In this document: positions 9,198 to 18,363 of the stretch, in pieces
Numbering within the stretch: position 1 is the stretch's first letter
Layout: every line of letters starts with the position of its first letter
Assembly (NCBI GenBank): GCA_945881845.1
Contig: CAMCVN010000001.1
Coordinates: forward strand, 62,001 to 126,000
Origin: Bifidobacterium breve
Lineage (GTDB): Bacteria; Actinomycetota; Thermoleophilia; Solirubrobacterales; Solirubrobacteraceae
Direction of reading: 5' to 3'
DNA: 64,000 nt
Notes under the pieces: model-generated
The model's input: only the letters and a program-made list of their open reading frames with translations
The model's database searches: none
What the model was told of the DNA's origin: nothing
Position numbers and translations under genes: made by a program

Positions 9198-10195
9198 AGT
9201 TCGATCCCCTGCGCTTCAGGAAGCCCGAGCATCAGATTCAGGTTCTGAATTGCCTGCGATGCAGCGCCCTTCCAGAGGTTGTCGATCACGGCGAAGACGA
9301 ACGCCTTGCCGGTCCGTTCGTCAAGCGTGGCGTTGATCCGGCAGAGGTTCGTTCCGCGCACCTCGCGGACGCCTGGGAGATGGTCGACGACCTCGACGAA
9401 ATGTTCGTCGTCGTAGGCGGCGGCGTAGAGCGCGGCGACGTCAACCGCTTCGGTCAGCGTGACGTAACAGCTGACCAGCTCACCTTGGTCGAGAGGAACA
9501 AGGTGGGGCGTGAATGTGACGGAGAGGTCCTCTGCGCCTGCCAGCGCGAGTTCTTGGTCTATCTCAGGCATGTGCCGATGCTGGCCGACGCCGTACGGCT
9601 TAACGTTCTCGTCGACGCTTACGAAGTGGGTAACGGCGCTCGCTCCACGGCCGGCGCCCGACACCCCGCTCTTGGCGTCGATCACGACGTCAGCGATGAA
9701 CGGTGCGAGCGGCGCCAGCGCGAGCACTGAGGCAGTCGGGTAGCAGCCAGGGTTGGCGACGAGGCCCGCGCCCTTGATCTGCTCGCGGTAGCGCTCAGGA
9801 AGGCCGTACACGGCTCCGTCGAGGAGCTCTGATGCCTGGTGCTCCACGTACCACTGCTCGTAAACGCTCTGATCGTTCAAGCGGAAGTCGGCGCTCAGGT
9901 CTACGACCGGAATCCCTTCGGCGCGCAGTTCGGCGACAACGGGAGCCGCGGCGCCGTGAGGGTAGGCGACGATCGCGCCGTCGAGCTGACCGTGGGCACT
10001 CAGCACGAACTCTTCGAGCACGGCGTCGCAGCGGTACTGCGGATAGAGAGCGCAGAGCGGCGTGCCCGCCTCCGAGCGACTGGTTGCCGCAGCCAGCGAT
10101 AGCGCTGGGTGGCGATCGACCAGCTCGGCCGCGAGCGCACCGGCATAGCCGGAAGCCCCGGCGACAAGAATCCGTTTCTCAGCCACGAAGCTCAC
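9194..10195 (-). CDS. argC: N-acetyl-gamma-glutamyl-phosphate reductase
   Basis: NADPH-dependent reduction of N-acetylglutamyl phosphate to the semialdehyde. The 333-residue protein opens with the dinucleotide loop VAGASGYAGALAAEL, and the catalytic cysteine lies in NPGCYPTA near residue 148. GTG start at 10195 sits inside the end of pheT (17-base overlap), linking the arginine genes to the phenylalanyl-tRNA synthetase genes in one transcript. Confidence 0.96.
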   Translation of the reverse strand: MSFVAEKRILVAGASGYAGALAAELVDRHPALSLAAATSRSEAGTPLCALYPQYRCDAVLEEFVLSAHGQLDGAIVAYPHGAAAPVVAELRAEGIPVVDLSADFRLNDQSVYEQWYVEHQASELLDGAVYGLPERYREQIKGAGLVANPGCYPTASVLALAPLAPFIADVVIDAKSGVSGAGRGASAVTHFVSVDENVKPYGVGQHRHMPEIDQELALAGAEDLSVTFTPHLVPLDQGELVSCYVTLTEAVDVAALYAAAYDDEHFVEVVDHLPGVREVRGTNLCRINATLDERTGKAFVFAVIDNLWKGAASQAIQNLNLMLGLPEAQGIEL

Positions 10196-12608
10196 CGTCC
10201 AACTCGACCTTGAGCGCAGCGACGATCTTCTCGCGCAGAGGCGCTACGTCCTCGTCGCTGAGCGTGCGGTCGCCGGCCGCGAAATCAACGTGAAGCGCGA
10301 GTGAAACTCGCCCCTCCCCTACCTGCTCGCCGCTGTAAACGTCAAACACTTCGGCTCGGCTGACTAGCGGCGAGCCAGCGGCGATGATGCAGGAGACCAC
10401 GCTCGCGGCTGCCACCCCGGACGGCACGATTACGGCGAGGTCCTCGCGCAACGGCGGGAAGCTCGTCAGGTCGCTGAAAATTGAGTGAGTTGGGGCCAGT
10501 GCTGAGGCGCGGCCAATGTCGATCGCCAGCGCAGCGATCGGCTGTTCAATCTCCCAACTTGCGGCGACGGCCGGGTGAACCTCGCCAAACCAACCGAGCA
10601 AGCCCTCTGCCGTGCGGATCATCGCTGTGCGGCCGGGGTGAAGGAACGGCAGCTCTCCATCTTCTACCTCCCATTCGATGCCGAGCGCGCCGAGCACCGA
10701 ACTGACCAGCGCGTGTGCGCTTTCGATCCGCGCCGCTGGCGGTTGGGCATCTGCCCAGCTTGGCTCACGGACGGGGCCCGTGACAATCGCGCCGAGGCCA
10801 TGATGTTCGCTTGCTGCCATCCCGTCATCGCTCGGTCCGGCACGGTAGACCGAGCCGGACTCGAACAGCGCACAGCCCTCAGCGCCGCGTGCCATGTTGT
10901 AGGCGGCAGCGTCGAGCAGTGACGGAAGGATCGAAGGCCGCATCACCGACTGCGCCGAACTCATCGGGTTTTCGATCACGACGAGCGCCCGCAGCGGGTG
11001 GTCGTCATCAAGCAACAGCCGGTCGCAGATCTGCGGATCGGTAAACGACCAACCGACGATCTCGCTGAGACCACGCCCAACAAGCACGTCCTCGGCGCGC
11101 CTAATCATGCGCTGCTCGCGGCTTAAGCCCCCGGCGAGCCCAGTGCGGTTCAGCGGCAGCGTCGCTGGCAGTGATTCCAAGCCGTTGATCCGCGCGACCT
11201 CCTCGATCAGGTCGGCTTCGCGGGTCACGTCGTCCCTCCGCCAGTGCGGAACGGTCACATCGAGCCCGTCATCGGCGGCGGTGACGGTAAAGCCGAGCGC
11301 TTCGAGAATGGCCTGCGAGCGCTCGCGGGCGATCGGGGTACCGAGCAGCGAGATGATCCGTGCGTCACGCAGCCTGATTACGTTCGCTGCAGGCCCGTCG
11401 CCGCCGACGTCGAGAGTGCCGTCGACGAGCGTCGCGCCAGTGAGCTCAAGCATCAACGCGCTCGCCATTGCCTGCGCTTCGAGCGCGCCCTCAGGAGAGA
11501 GTCCTTTTTCGAACCGTGACGACGCTTCGCTACGCAGGCCGAGCCGCGTCGAAGTGCGGTTGATGTTGGCCCCATCCCAGACCGCGACCTCGAGCAGCAC
11601 GCTTGTTGTTTGATCGCTGACCTCAGAGCGACTGCCGCCCATCACACCGGCCAGCGACGTTGGCCCGTCGGCGTCGGCGATCAGGCAGATGTCACCGTCG
11701 AGTGTGCGCTCCTCACCATCGAGCGTTGTCAGCTTCTCTCCGTCACGGGCCGCTCGCACCGTCAACTCGCCGCCGGCAATGCGGTCGAGATCGAAGGCGT
11801 GAAGTGGATGCCCGCTGACGAGCATCACGTAGTTGGTGATGTCGACGACATTGCTGATTGACCTCTGGCCTGCAGCCGCGAGCCGCGCTTTCAGCCAAAT
11901 CGGAGATCTGCCAACGGTGACGTTCTCGAAGATGCGGGCGGTGAAACGCGGGCAGAGTGCGGCGTCGTCGACCGTGACGCTGATTCCGGCCGGGGCGCTG
12001 CCCAACGTCGACGCGCCTGGATCGTCGGACCAGGGCGGCGCGCTCAGCGCAGCGCCGGTGGCGGCGTGAACTTCGCGAGCGATGCCATAGAGGCCGCCGC
12101 AGTCGCCGCGGTTCGGCGTCAATTCGGGCTCCAGAACATCGCTGGACACCGCGAAGACGCCAGCCAGCGGCGTGCCGGCCGCAAGATCGTCTGTCAGGAC
12201 CATGATCCCGTCGTGTTCGCCGCCGATCCCGAGCTCGTCTTCAGCGAGGATCATTCCCGAGGACTTGATTCCGCGCAGTTTCGCTTCGCCGAGCTTCGTG
12301 CCGTCAGGCATCACGGCGCCCGGAAGCGCTACCGAGACCGTCTGGCCAGCCGCGACGTTGGGCGCGCCGCAGACGATTGTGCGCGGTTCGCTGTCGCCGG
12401 TATCGACGCTGCAGACGCGGAGCCGGTCGGCGTCGGGATGTTGCTCAGCGCTCAAGACCTTGCCAACGACAAAGTTGTCGGCCGATAGAGGGCCGTGATG
12501 GAGCACCCGCGCAACCTCGGTGCCGGTCATCGCCAGCCGCTCCGAGAGCTCGACCGGGGTGAGCTCAACCTCGACGTATTCACTTAGCCAATCTATTGGG
12601 ACGCGCAT
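10179..12608 (-). CDS. pheT: Phenylalanyl-tRNA synthetase beta subunit
   Basis: The 809-residue large subunit of the (alpha-beta)2 enzyme. Domains in order: N-terminal OB/tRNA-binding-like module (residues 40-150, with CGAPNV), B3/B4 editing module (about 200-400, with SNVVDITNYVML), B5 (about 400-475), catalytic-like core, and the ferredoxin-like anticodon-binding domain at the C-terminus (SDLTSFPPLREDLAV near 710). Length is typical. ATG at 12608 follows pheS by nine bases. Confidence 0.97.
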   Translation of the reverse strand: MRVPIDWLSEYVEVELTPVELSERLAMTGTEVARVLHHGPLSADNFVVGKVLSAEQHPDADRLRVCSVDTGDSEPRTIVCGAPNVAAGQTVSVALPGAVMPDGTKLGEAKLRGIKSSGMILAEDELGIGGEHDGIMVLTDDLAAGTPLAGVFAVSSDVLEPELTPNRGDCGGLYGIAREVHAATGAALSAPPWSDDPGASTLGSAPAGISVTVDDAALCPRFTARIFENVTVGRSPIWLKARLAAAGQRSISNVVDITNYVMLVSGHPLHAFDLDRIAGGELTVRAARDGEKLTTLDGEERTLDGDICLIADADGPTSLAGVMGGSRSEVSDQTTSVLLEVAVWDGANINRTSTRLGLRSEASSRFEKGLSPEGALEAQAMASALMLELTGATLVDGTLDVGGDGPAANVIRLRDARIISLLGTPIARERSQAILEALGFTVTAADDGLDVTVPHWRRDDVTREADLIEEVARINGLESLPATLPLNRTGLAGGLSREQRMIRRAEDVLVGRGLSEIVGWSFTDPQICDRLLLDDDHPLRALVVIENPMSSAQSVMRPSILPSLLDAAAYNMARGAEGCALFESGSVYRAGPSDDGMAASEHHGLGAIVTGPVREPSWADAQPPAARIESAHALVSSVLGALGIEWEVEDGELPFLHPGRTAMIRTAEGLLGWFGEVHPAVAASWEIEQPIAALAIDIGRASALAPTHSIFSDLTSFPPLREDLAVIVPSGVAAASVVSCIIAAGSPLVSRAEVFDVYSGEQVGEGRVSLALHVDFAAGDRTLSDEDVAPLREKIVAALKVELDGELRG

Positions 12609-12617
12609 GACTCCGCC

Positions 12618-13694
12618 TCAGCCAAACTGGCGCAGGAAGCGCAGGTCGTTTTCATAGAAGAACCGCAGGTCCGGCACGCCGTGCTTGAGCATCGCGATCC
12701 GCTCAATACCGAGGCCGAAGGCGAAGCCCTGATGCGTGTCGGGGTCGTATCCGTGCTCGCTGACGGCCGCGAAGACGTTCGGGTCAACCATTCCGGAGCC
12801 GAGCACTTCGAGCCAGCCCGTCCCCTTGCAGAGAGAGCAGCGCTCCCCACCCGATGTCGCACCCTTCTCGCACATGAAGCAGGAGACGTCGACCTCAACG
12901 CTCGGCTCGGTGAACGGGAAGAAGTGCGGCCGTAGCCGCAGCTCTCTGTCGGCGCCGAAGATCGCGCGGGCAAACGCCAGTAGCGTGCCCTTGAGGTCGG
13001 CCAGCGTGACGCCTTCGTCAACGAGAAGCCCTTCGATTTGGTGGAACTGTGGTGTGTGTGTTGCGTCGCTGTCGCGGCGAAAGACGCGGCCGGGGACGAT
13101 CAGCGCGATCGGCGGCGGCGCCTGCTCCATGATCCGGATCTGCATCGGCGAGGTGTGCGTCCGCAGCAGCGTCTGTTCCGGGCCTTCGCCGCCTCCTTCG
13201 ATGTAGAAGGTGTCGCTGCGAGCGCGCGCCGGGTGCGCCGGGTCGTGGTTGAGCGCGTCGAAGTTGTAGTGAACGGTCTCCACCTCAGGACCCTCAACGA
13301 CGCTGTAGCCCAGCCCGCAGAAGACGTCCTCAATCTCGCGCCGCGTCGCGCTGAGTAGATGGTGGTGGCCTCTGGTTTCGAGAGGCGAACCCGGCAGCGT
13401 GACGTCAACGTTGTCGTCGGCCAGCGCGGCGCTCATCTCGGCTGCCTCGAAGCCAGCAGCGGCGGCCTCAATCATCGCCTCGAGTGACTGTCTCGCCTGG
13501 TTTGCAGTCCGGCCAGCTTCACCGCGCTGCTCTGGCGGGAGCTGCGCGACATCGCGCAGAAGTTGCGGGAGCTCAGCTTTGCGCCCGAGGTACTGAACCC
13601 GAAGATCTTCGAGCGCGGCCGAGCTCGACGCGGCTGAGATTTCAGCTTCGGCTTGCTTCTGAATCTCAGTTACGCGTTCGATCATCGTCGCCAC
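12618..13694 (-). CDS. pheS: Phenylalanyl-tRNA synthetase alpha subunit
   Basis: The 358-residue catalytic subunit charging tRNA-Phe. An N-terminal coiled coil (about 1-90) binds tRNA; the class II core follows with FHQIEGLLVD (motif 2 region), FFPFTEPSVEVDV, and motif 3 GFAFGLGIERIAML near the end. GTG at 13694 is preferred over the ATG nine bases inside because GAGGAAG lies seven bases upstream of it. The gene begins one base after the rlmB-like stop. Confidence 0.97.
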   Translation of the reverse strand: MATMIERVTEIQKQAEAEISAASSSAALEDLRVQYLGRKAELPQLLRDVAQLPPEQRGEAGRTANQARQSLEAMIEAAAAGFEAAEMSAALADDNVDVTLPGSPLETRGHHHLLSATRREIEDVFCGLGYSVVEGPEVETVHYNFDALNHDPAHPARARSDTFYIEGGGEGPEQTLLRTHTSPMQIRIMEQAPPPIALIVPGRVFRRDSDATHTPQFHQIEGLLVDEGVTLADLKGTLLAFARAIFGADRELRLRPHFFPFTEPSVEVDVSCFMCEKGATSGGERCSLCKGTGWLEVLGSGMVDPNVFAAVSEHGYDPDTHQGFAFGLGIERIAMLKHGVPDLRFFYENDLRFLRQFG

Positions 13695-13695
13695 C

Positions 13696-14397
13696 CTAAA
13701 GCTTCCTCGTGCATGAATAGAGCGCGATTGTCGCTGCCATGGCGGCGTTTAGGGAGTCTCCGGCGATCGCGATCGAGCGAACCTCGTCGGCAGCGGCAGT
13801 AACCGACTCCGGCAAGCCCTCCCGTTCAGCTCCGATCAGCAATGTCAGTTCGCCCTCCGGCCAGAGCGCACCGTCAAGTTCGACCTCCGCTGAAGCCGCC
13901 AGCGCGACGGTCGTTCCTGGCAACTCGTCGAGCCGATCGGCGCGCGCAACGGCGACGCTGAAGATCGCGCCCATGCTCGCCCGCACCGCCTTCGGCCCGA
14001 ACGGGTCGGCACTGCCCGGGCCAAGGATCACGCTTGCCGCGCCGAAGGCGTGAGCGCTACGGATGATCGTTCCTACGTTGCCGGGGTCGCCGACGCCGTG
14101 GAGCCAGAGAGCCAAAGGCCCGGCCGGCTCTGCCCAACGTTGCTCGTAGATCGCGAGCGCGCGCGTTCCCGATCCCAGAGCCGACACCTCGGCCAGAGCC
14201 TCTTCACTGACCTCTGTGCCGATCAGGCCACTGCCCTCAGCGACGAAAGAGTCGACCGGCTGCCAGCCGTTCGCAGCCGCCGCGGCGATCAGGTCCTCGC
14301 CTTCGGCGACGAAGCGCCCGCTGCGATCCCGGCCGCGGCGCGTGCGCAGCAGCGTTACCTGATTCAGGTTTGGATGTTGTGGGTTGTGGATCGTCAT
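13696..14397 (-). CDS. SpoU/TrmH-family RNA 2'-O-methyltransferase
   Basis: A 233-residue SPOUT methyltransferase using S-adenosylmethionine to methylate a ribose in rRNA or tRNA. An N-terminal substrate-binding domain (about 1-90) precedes the knotted domain with motif 1 GNVGTIIRSAHAFGA, motif 2 LLIGAEREGLP and motif 3 IAGDSLNAAMAATIALY. It sits directly before pheS, a common arrangement for the TsnR/RlmB-like enzyme of many bacteria. Exact target nucleotide is unknown. It is the first gene after the terminator at 14416-14452, so its promoter must lie in or near that short gap. Confidence 0.88.
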   Translation of the reverse strand: MTIHNPQHPNLNQVTLLRTRRGRDRSGRFVAEGEDLIAAAAANGWQPVDSFVAEGSGLIGTEVSEEALAEVSALGSGTRALAIYEQRWAEPAGPLALWLHGVGDPGNVGTIIRSAHAFGAASVILGPGSADPFGPKAVRASMGAIFSVAVARADRLDELPGTTVALAASAEVELDGALWPEGELTLLIGAEREGLPESVTAAADEVRSIAIAGDSLNAAMAATIALYSCTRKL

Positions 14398-14415
14398 TGG
14401 CTTCCGTTTTGCTCC

Positions 14416-14452
14416 AAAAAAAAGGGCGCCCCTCCTTGCGGAAGCGGCGCCC
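14416..14452 (-). terminator. Intrinsic terminator after rplT
   Basis: Read leftward, arms GGGCGCC (14452-14446) and GGCGCCC (14430-14424) enclose an inner stem CTTCC/GGAGG closed by a GCAA tetraloop with one bulged G, followed by eight T (14423-14416). This ends the thrS-infC-rpmI-rplT transcript and insulates the rlmB-pheST-arg block. Confidence 0.93.
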
Positions 14453-14477
14453 GATAGCGGCGAAACGGCGGCTGAGT

Positions 14478-14843
14478 CTAGGACTCGGCGGCCGTCGCCT
14501 CTCGGGCGGCGTCTACAAATCGGCGGAACGTTTCAGGGTCGCGCACGGCGATGTCAGCCAGCACCTTGCGGTCGAGCTCAATCCCAGCTTCGCTGAGGCC
14601 GTGCATGAAGGTTGCGTAGGTCATCCCGTTGAGCCGCGCAGCGGCGTTGATACGGGTGATCCAAAGGCGACGGAAGTCGCGCTTGCGGTTGCGCCGATCG
14701 CGGTAGGCGTAGGAATCCGCCTTCATCAGCGTTTCCTTCGCGCGACGATAGTTCGAGTTCGCTGTGCCGCGGTAGCCCTTGGCCCGCTCGAGCGTTGCGC
14801 GCCGCTTCTTCTTGGCCGAAACCGACCGCTTTACGCGCGTCAT
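14478..14843 (-). CDS. rplT: 50S ribosomal protein L20
   Basis: A 121-residue 23S rRNA-binding protein needed early in large-subunit assembly. The basic N-terminal tail ([21 protein letters not shown]) and the core segment [14 protein letters not shown] are characteristic. In several bacteria L20 represses its own operon. The ATG overlaps the rpmI stop as ATGA; the intrinsic terminator follows 25 bases after the stop. Confidence 0.98.
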   Translation of the reverse strand: MTRVKRSVSAKKKRRATLERAKGYRGTANSNYRRAKETLMKADSYAYRDRRNRKRDFRRLWITRINAAARLNGMTYATFMHGLSEAGIELDRKVLADIAVRDPETFRRFVDAAREATAAES

Positions 14844-15037
14844 CGATCGCCCAGCAGTCTCTTCACGCGAGGGACGTCGACCGCGGCTACTTCAGCCGGC
14901 TTGCGGAAGCCGCGCTTGCGCTTCGGTGACTTCTTCTCGAGGATGTGGCTCGACATCGCTTTGCGCGCACGAACCTTCCCCTTCGAGGTCAGCTTGAAGC
15001 GCTTCTTTGCGCCGGAATGTGTCTTCATCTTGGGCAT
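14840..15037 (-). CDS. rpmI: 50S ribosomal protein L35
   Basis: A 65-residue large-subunit protein starting [15 protein letters not shown], the family hallmark, and containing the conserved SHILEKKS-type segment. The ATG at 15037 is chosen over the one at 15085, which would add 16 residues absent from the family. It lies between infC and rplT in the standard order. Confidence 0.98.
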   Translation of the reverse strand: MPKMKTHSGAKKRFKLTSKGKVRARKAMSSHILEKKSPKRKRGFRKPAEVAAVDVPRVKRLLGDR

Positions 15038-15071
15038 CGCGAACCGGGAGTATAGAAACTCGGCGGAAGAA

Positions 15072-15089
15072 GGGCTTAGCGCCAAGCCC
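15072..15089 (-). promoter_or_regulatory. Hairpin between infC and rpmI
   Basis: GGGCTT (15089-15084 read leftward) pairs with AAGCCC (15077-15072) around a six-base loop, in the 77-base gap before rpmI. No T run follows, so it is not a terminator. In other bacteria L20 binds leader RNA of this operon; a similar role here is only a guess. Confidence 0.3.
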
Positions 15090-15114
15090 GACGGGGGTAC
15101 AAACGTGTCTCGCG

Positions 15115-15972
15115 CTAAGAGGCTTCGGGTGTCTCGGCCGGCGCTTCAGCCGGCGCTTCGGGCACAGCCTCAGGCACAACTTCCGCCACTACTTCGACGG
15201 CTTCCTCGACAACAGCCTCGGCTACTTCCGGCGCAGCCGCTCCGCCGTCTTCGACGACGACCTCTTCGATAATTTCGGCAGGCGGTGCAACGGCGGCAGG
15301 GCGCGGCGGTGGCGCCGACGCTGCGATCGACCGTGCGAATGCCTCGGCGTCTGCTTCGGCCTGCGCGGCAGCAATCTCAGCGCTGAAATCAAGCGGCTCG
15401 AACTCGGTGATCTCTCCGCTGATCACCTCTTTGCTCGGTCCTAGAACCATCGTCATGTTGCGGCCATCAAGGTTGGGGCGCTGCTCGACCGTGCCGACCG
15501 GCTCTAGCTCGCGCGTCAAACGGGCAAGGATCGCGCGACCCAGTTCCGGGTGCGTTACTTCGCGGCCGCGGAACATGATCGTAACTTTGACCTTGTCCTT
15601 GTGCATCAGGAAGCGCGTTACGTGGCCCTTCTTAGTCGCGTAGTCGTGTTCGGCGATCTTCGGGCGGAACTTGATCTCGCGGATCGTGATCTGCTTCTGG
15701 CCCTTCTTCGCGGCCTTAGCTTTCTGCGCCAGCTCGTACTTGTACTTCGAGTAGTCAAGGATGCGGCAGACCGGCGGGCTTGCTTCAGGAGCAACCTCGA
15801 CGAGGTCGAGGCCTTTCTCGACTGCGAGCTTCAAGGCGTCGTCGACCTTGAGGATGCCGACCTGGCCGCCCTCGTCGTCGATTACCCGAACTTCGGCAAC
15901 GCGAATTTTCTCGTTGATCCGAGTCGTGTCACGATCCGGCATACGCCGGTCGAAGCGCCGAGGAACCGGCAC
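15115..15972 (-). CDS. infC: Translation initiation factor IF-3 with acidic C-terminal tail
   Basis: Binds the 30S subunit, prevents premature 50S joining and checks the initiator tRNA. The N-domain starts [19 protein letters not shown]; the C-domain has [20 protein letters not shown]. The family is usually 170-200 residues, but this one is 285: from about residue 205 a tail rich in Ala, Glu, Val and Pro with repeated AEA/PEA/VVE units is added. GTG at 15972 ([10 protein letters not shown]) or ATG at 15942 ([11 protein letters not shown]) could be the start; neither has a strong ribosome site. First gene of infC-rpmI-rplT, 51 bases after the DUF192 gene. Confidence 0.96.
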   Translation of the reverse strand: MPVPRRFDRRMPDRDTTRINEKIRVAEVRVIDDEGGQVGILKVDDALKLAVEKGLDLVEVAPEASPPVCRILDYSKYKYELAQKAKAAKKGQKQITIREIKFRPKIAEHDYATKKGHVTRFLMHKDKVKVTIMFRGREVTHPELGRAILARLTRELEPVGTVEQRPNLDGRNMTMVLGPSKEVISGEITEFEPLDFSAEIAAAQAEADAEAFARSIAASAPPPRPAAVAPPAEIIEEVVVEDGGAAAPEVAEAVVEEAVEVVAEVVPEAVPEAPAEAPAETPEAS

Positions 15973-16023
15973 TAGCTTCGGAGGCAGCGCGTCAAGGGCG
16001 CGGCGGCTGGACGAACATTGGGG

Positions 16024-16317
16024 TCAACGCGCAGCAGTATAGCCAGATTCAAGGAGATCTCGCCCCTCTCCGGCCGTAACCTCGATCACCGAGCGCGCCT
16101 GCCTGCAGCTGCGCAGCCGACGCGGCGGCACGTCGTAGTCAACTCGGATCGCCCGTCCCTGCTGGTCGAGCCAGAGCAGGTCTAGCGGAAAGCGCATCCC
16201 AAAAGTGTGTACCGACCGGCAACGGTTGATCTGCAGCGCGGAGCCGGAGGGAATGCTGTTTCGCCAGGCAAGGCCGCGTGCTCGCTGGACAAGACTGCTG
16301 GCGACCGTTGGCGTCAA
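16024..16317 (-). CDS. DUF192 family protein
   Basis: A 97-residue protein of a widespread small family of unknown function. The signature is visible: CRSVHTFGMRFPLDLLWLD, an acidic turn with GRAIRV, and the late VIEVTAGEG. Most family members are exported or lipid-anchored, but this one has no signal peptide. Its ATG overlaps the thrS stop (ATGA), and infC follows, so it is embedded in a translation operon. No function can be assigned. Confidence 0.82.
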   Translation of the reverse strand: MTPTVASSLVQRARGLAWRNSIPSGSALQINRCRSVHTFGMRFPLDLLWLDQQGRAIRVDYDVPPRRLRSCRQARSVIEVTAGEGRDLLESGYTAAR

Positions 16318-18251
16318 GCGTTCAACGGCGCGTCGCGTCGCGTCTCGGTTTCAGCGACGAGATGGTCGGCGAAGGCGTCAACCGCGAACGAGCCAATGTC
16401 GCCCTCACCGTGACGGCGAACGGCGACGCTCTGCTCTTCGGCCTCTTTGTCACCGACGACGAGCATGTAGGGAATCTTCGCCAGTTCGTTATCGCGAATC
16501 AGTTTCGAAACCGATTCCGAGCGAAGGTCGACGTCGACGCGCAGCCCACGCGCGCGAAGCTGCGCGGCGATCGCTTCTGCCGCTTCGCCGTGGCGATCAG
16601 AGACCGGCAGCACGACTGCCTGCAGCGGTGCCAGCCAGACAGGAAACTCGCCGGCGTAGTGCTCGATCAGGATCCCGACGAAGCGTTCGTATGACCCCAT
16701 CAGTGCACGGTGGATCATCACCGGCCGATGAACGCTGTCGTCGGCGCCTGTGTATTGAAGGTCGAAGCGTTCCGGCATTGAGTAGTCGAGCTGAACCGTG
16801 CCGAGCTGCCAGGAGCGGTCGAGCGAGTCGGTCATGTGAAGGTCGATCTTCGGCCCGTAGAACGCGCCGTCGCCCGGGTTCAGTTCGTACTCGAGCCCGC
16901 GCGCATCTAACGCACCGGTCAGCGCCTCCTCGGCGCGGTCCCACATCTGATCGCTGCCGATCCTCTGCTCAGGGCGCGTTGAGAGCTCAAGGTGAACGTC
17001 AAAGCCGAAGAGCTCATAGGTCGCAAACGCAAACTCAAGGCAGGCGGCGACCTCTTCGGCGACCTGATCCTCGGTGCAGAAGATGTGCGCGTCGTCCTGC
17101 GCGAAGTGGCGCACGCGCAGCAGGCCGTGGAGCGTGCCGCTCAGTTCGTTGCGGTGCAGCAGGCCGGGCTCCGAGTAGCGCACGGGAAGGTCGCGGTAGC
17201 TCCAGCGACGGCCGCCGAAGAGGTGCGCGTGGCCGGGGCAGTTCATTGGTTTGAGCCCGAACTCACGGTCCTCTGTGCTGGTGACAAACATGTTCTCGCG
17301 GTACTTCTCCCAGTGGCCTGACGTCTTCCACAGCTCGGCGTCGTAGAGCTGAGGAGTCTTGACCTCCTGGTAGCCGCGGGCTGATCCCATCTCCCGCGAC
17401 AACGCGACCAACTCATTGAAGACCGTGGTTCCGCGCGGAAGCCAGAAAGCCGACCCGGGCGAGATCTCGGAGAACTCGAACAGTTCAAGTTCCTTGCCGA
17501 GCCGGCGGTGGTCGCGGGCGCGTGCCGCATCGAGCCGCTCCATCTCCGCTTCGAGCTCCTTCTTATCGAAGAAAGCCGTGCCATAGATCCGCGTCAGCAT
17601 CGTGCGATCGGAATCACCGCGCCAGTATGCGCCGGCGACCGATTGCAGCTTGACAGCGCCGATCGCTTTCGTTGATTGGCCATGCGGGCCGCGGCAGAGG
17701 TCGGTGAATGGTCCGTTGGTGTAGAGCGAGACAGTTTCGACGCCCTCGTCGCGGATTAGGTCCTCAATCAGCTCCACCTTGTAATCCTGCTGTTCGTCTC
17801 GGAAGCGGCTTAGTGCGTCCTCGACACTTATCTCTTCGCGAGCGAACCCCTCCCCCGCTTTGATGTGCTTCTTCATCTGCGCTTCGATCGTTTCGAAGTC
17901 GTCCTCGCTGATCACGACGCCTTCGGGGAACTCAAAGTCGTAATAGAAGCCACGTTCGATCGCCGGGCCGATTGAGACCTTCACGCCCGGGTAAAGCTCC
18001 GTGACGGCGGCGGCGAGCACGTGTGCGGCGTCGTGGCGGATCAGCGCCAGCGCGTCATCGCCGGACGATTTGGTGATGATCTCGATCGGCTCGTCAGGCG
18101 TTAGAGGCGCCGCGAGGTCGCGCGTCTCCCCCTGCTGGCGGTAGGCGAGCGCGGCGCGCGCGAGACCCGGCCCGATAGCTTCGGCCGCGTCTAGCCCACT
18201 CGCGCCGTCTGCGAGCTCTAGGGCGGTGCCATCTGGAAGTGTTACTTGCAC
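16314..18251 (-). CDS. thrS: Threonyl-tRNA synthetase
   Basis: Class II synthetase of 645 residues charging tRNA-Thr. Domains: N-terminal TGS (residues 1-62), the editing (SAD) domain with HDAAHVLAAAV near residue 75, the catalytic core with the zinc cysteine in PMNCPGHAHLFGG and the zinc histidine in HRALMGSYERFVGIL, then the anticodon-binding domain with PVSDRHGEAAEAI. GTG at 18251. No T-box leader is visible in the 112 bases upstream. It heads the thrS-DUF192-infC-rpmI-rplT block. Confidence 0.98.
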   Translation of the reverse strand: MQVTLPDGTALELADGASGLDAAEAIGPGLARAALAYRQQGETRDLAAPLTPDEPIEIITKSSGDDALALIRHDAAHVLAAAVTELYPGVKVSIGPAIERGFYYDFEFPEGVVISEDDFETIEAQMKKHIKAGEGFAREEISVEDALSRFRDEQQDYKVELIEDLIRDEGVETVSLYTNGPFTDLCRGPHGQSTKAIGAVKLQSVAGAYWRGDSDRTMLTRIYGTAFFDKKELEAEMERLDAARARDHRRLGKELELFEFSEISPGSAFWLPRGTTVFNELVALSREMGSARGYQEVKTPQLYDAELWKTSGHWEKYRENMFVTSTEDREFGLKPMNCPGHAHLFGGRRWSYRDLPVRYSEPGLLHRNELSGTLHGLLRVRHFAQDDAHIFCTEDQVAEEVAACLEFAFATYELFGFDVHLELSTRPEQRIGSDQMWDRAEEALTGALDARGLEYELNPGDGAFYGPKIDLHMTDSLDRSWQLGTVQLDYSMPERFDLQYTGADDSVHRPVMIHRALMGSYERFVGILIEHYAGEFPVWLAPLQAVVLPVSDRHGEAAEAIAAQLRARGLRVDVDLRSESVSKLIRDNELAKIPYMLVVGDKEAEEQSVAVRRHGEGDIGSFAVDAFADHLVAETETRRDAPLNA

Positions 18252-18363
18252 GGGGCTGATGCTACGCGAGCGGCAGGGAGATCACTGCCAGCCGCACTAC
18301 TCGGCGTCTGCAAGTGGGGCGTTACGTGGCGAACTGAGCGTCACTCTCCGCTACCGTGGTCGT

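Noticed and set aside
14370-15272. A 300-residue plus-strand frame over rplT, rpmI and infC
   Set aside because: Antisense to three ribosomal operon genes and crosses the terminator.
16205-17254. A 349-residue plus-strand frame over thrS
   Set aside because: Antisense to thrS; almost pure Arg/Ala/Ser composition.
18252-18363. Possible T-box leader before thrS
   Set aside because: No specifier stem or GGTGG core in the 112 bases; not supported.
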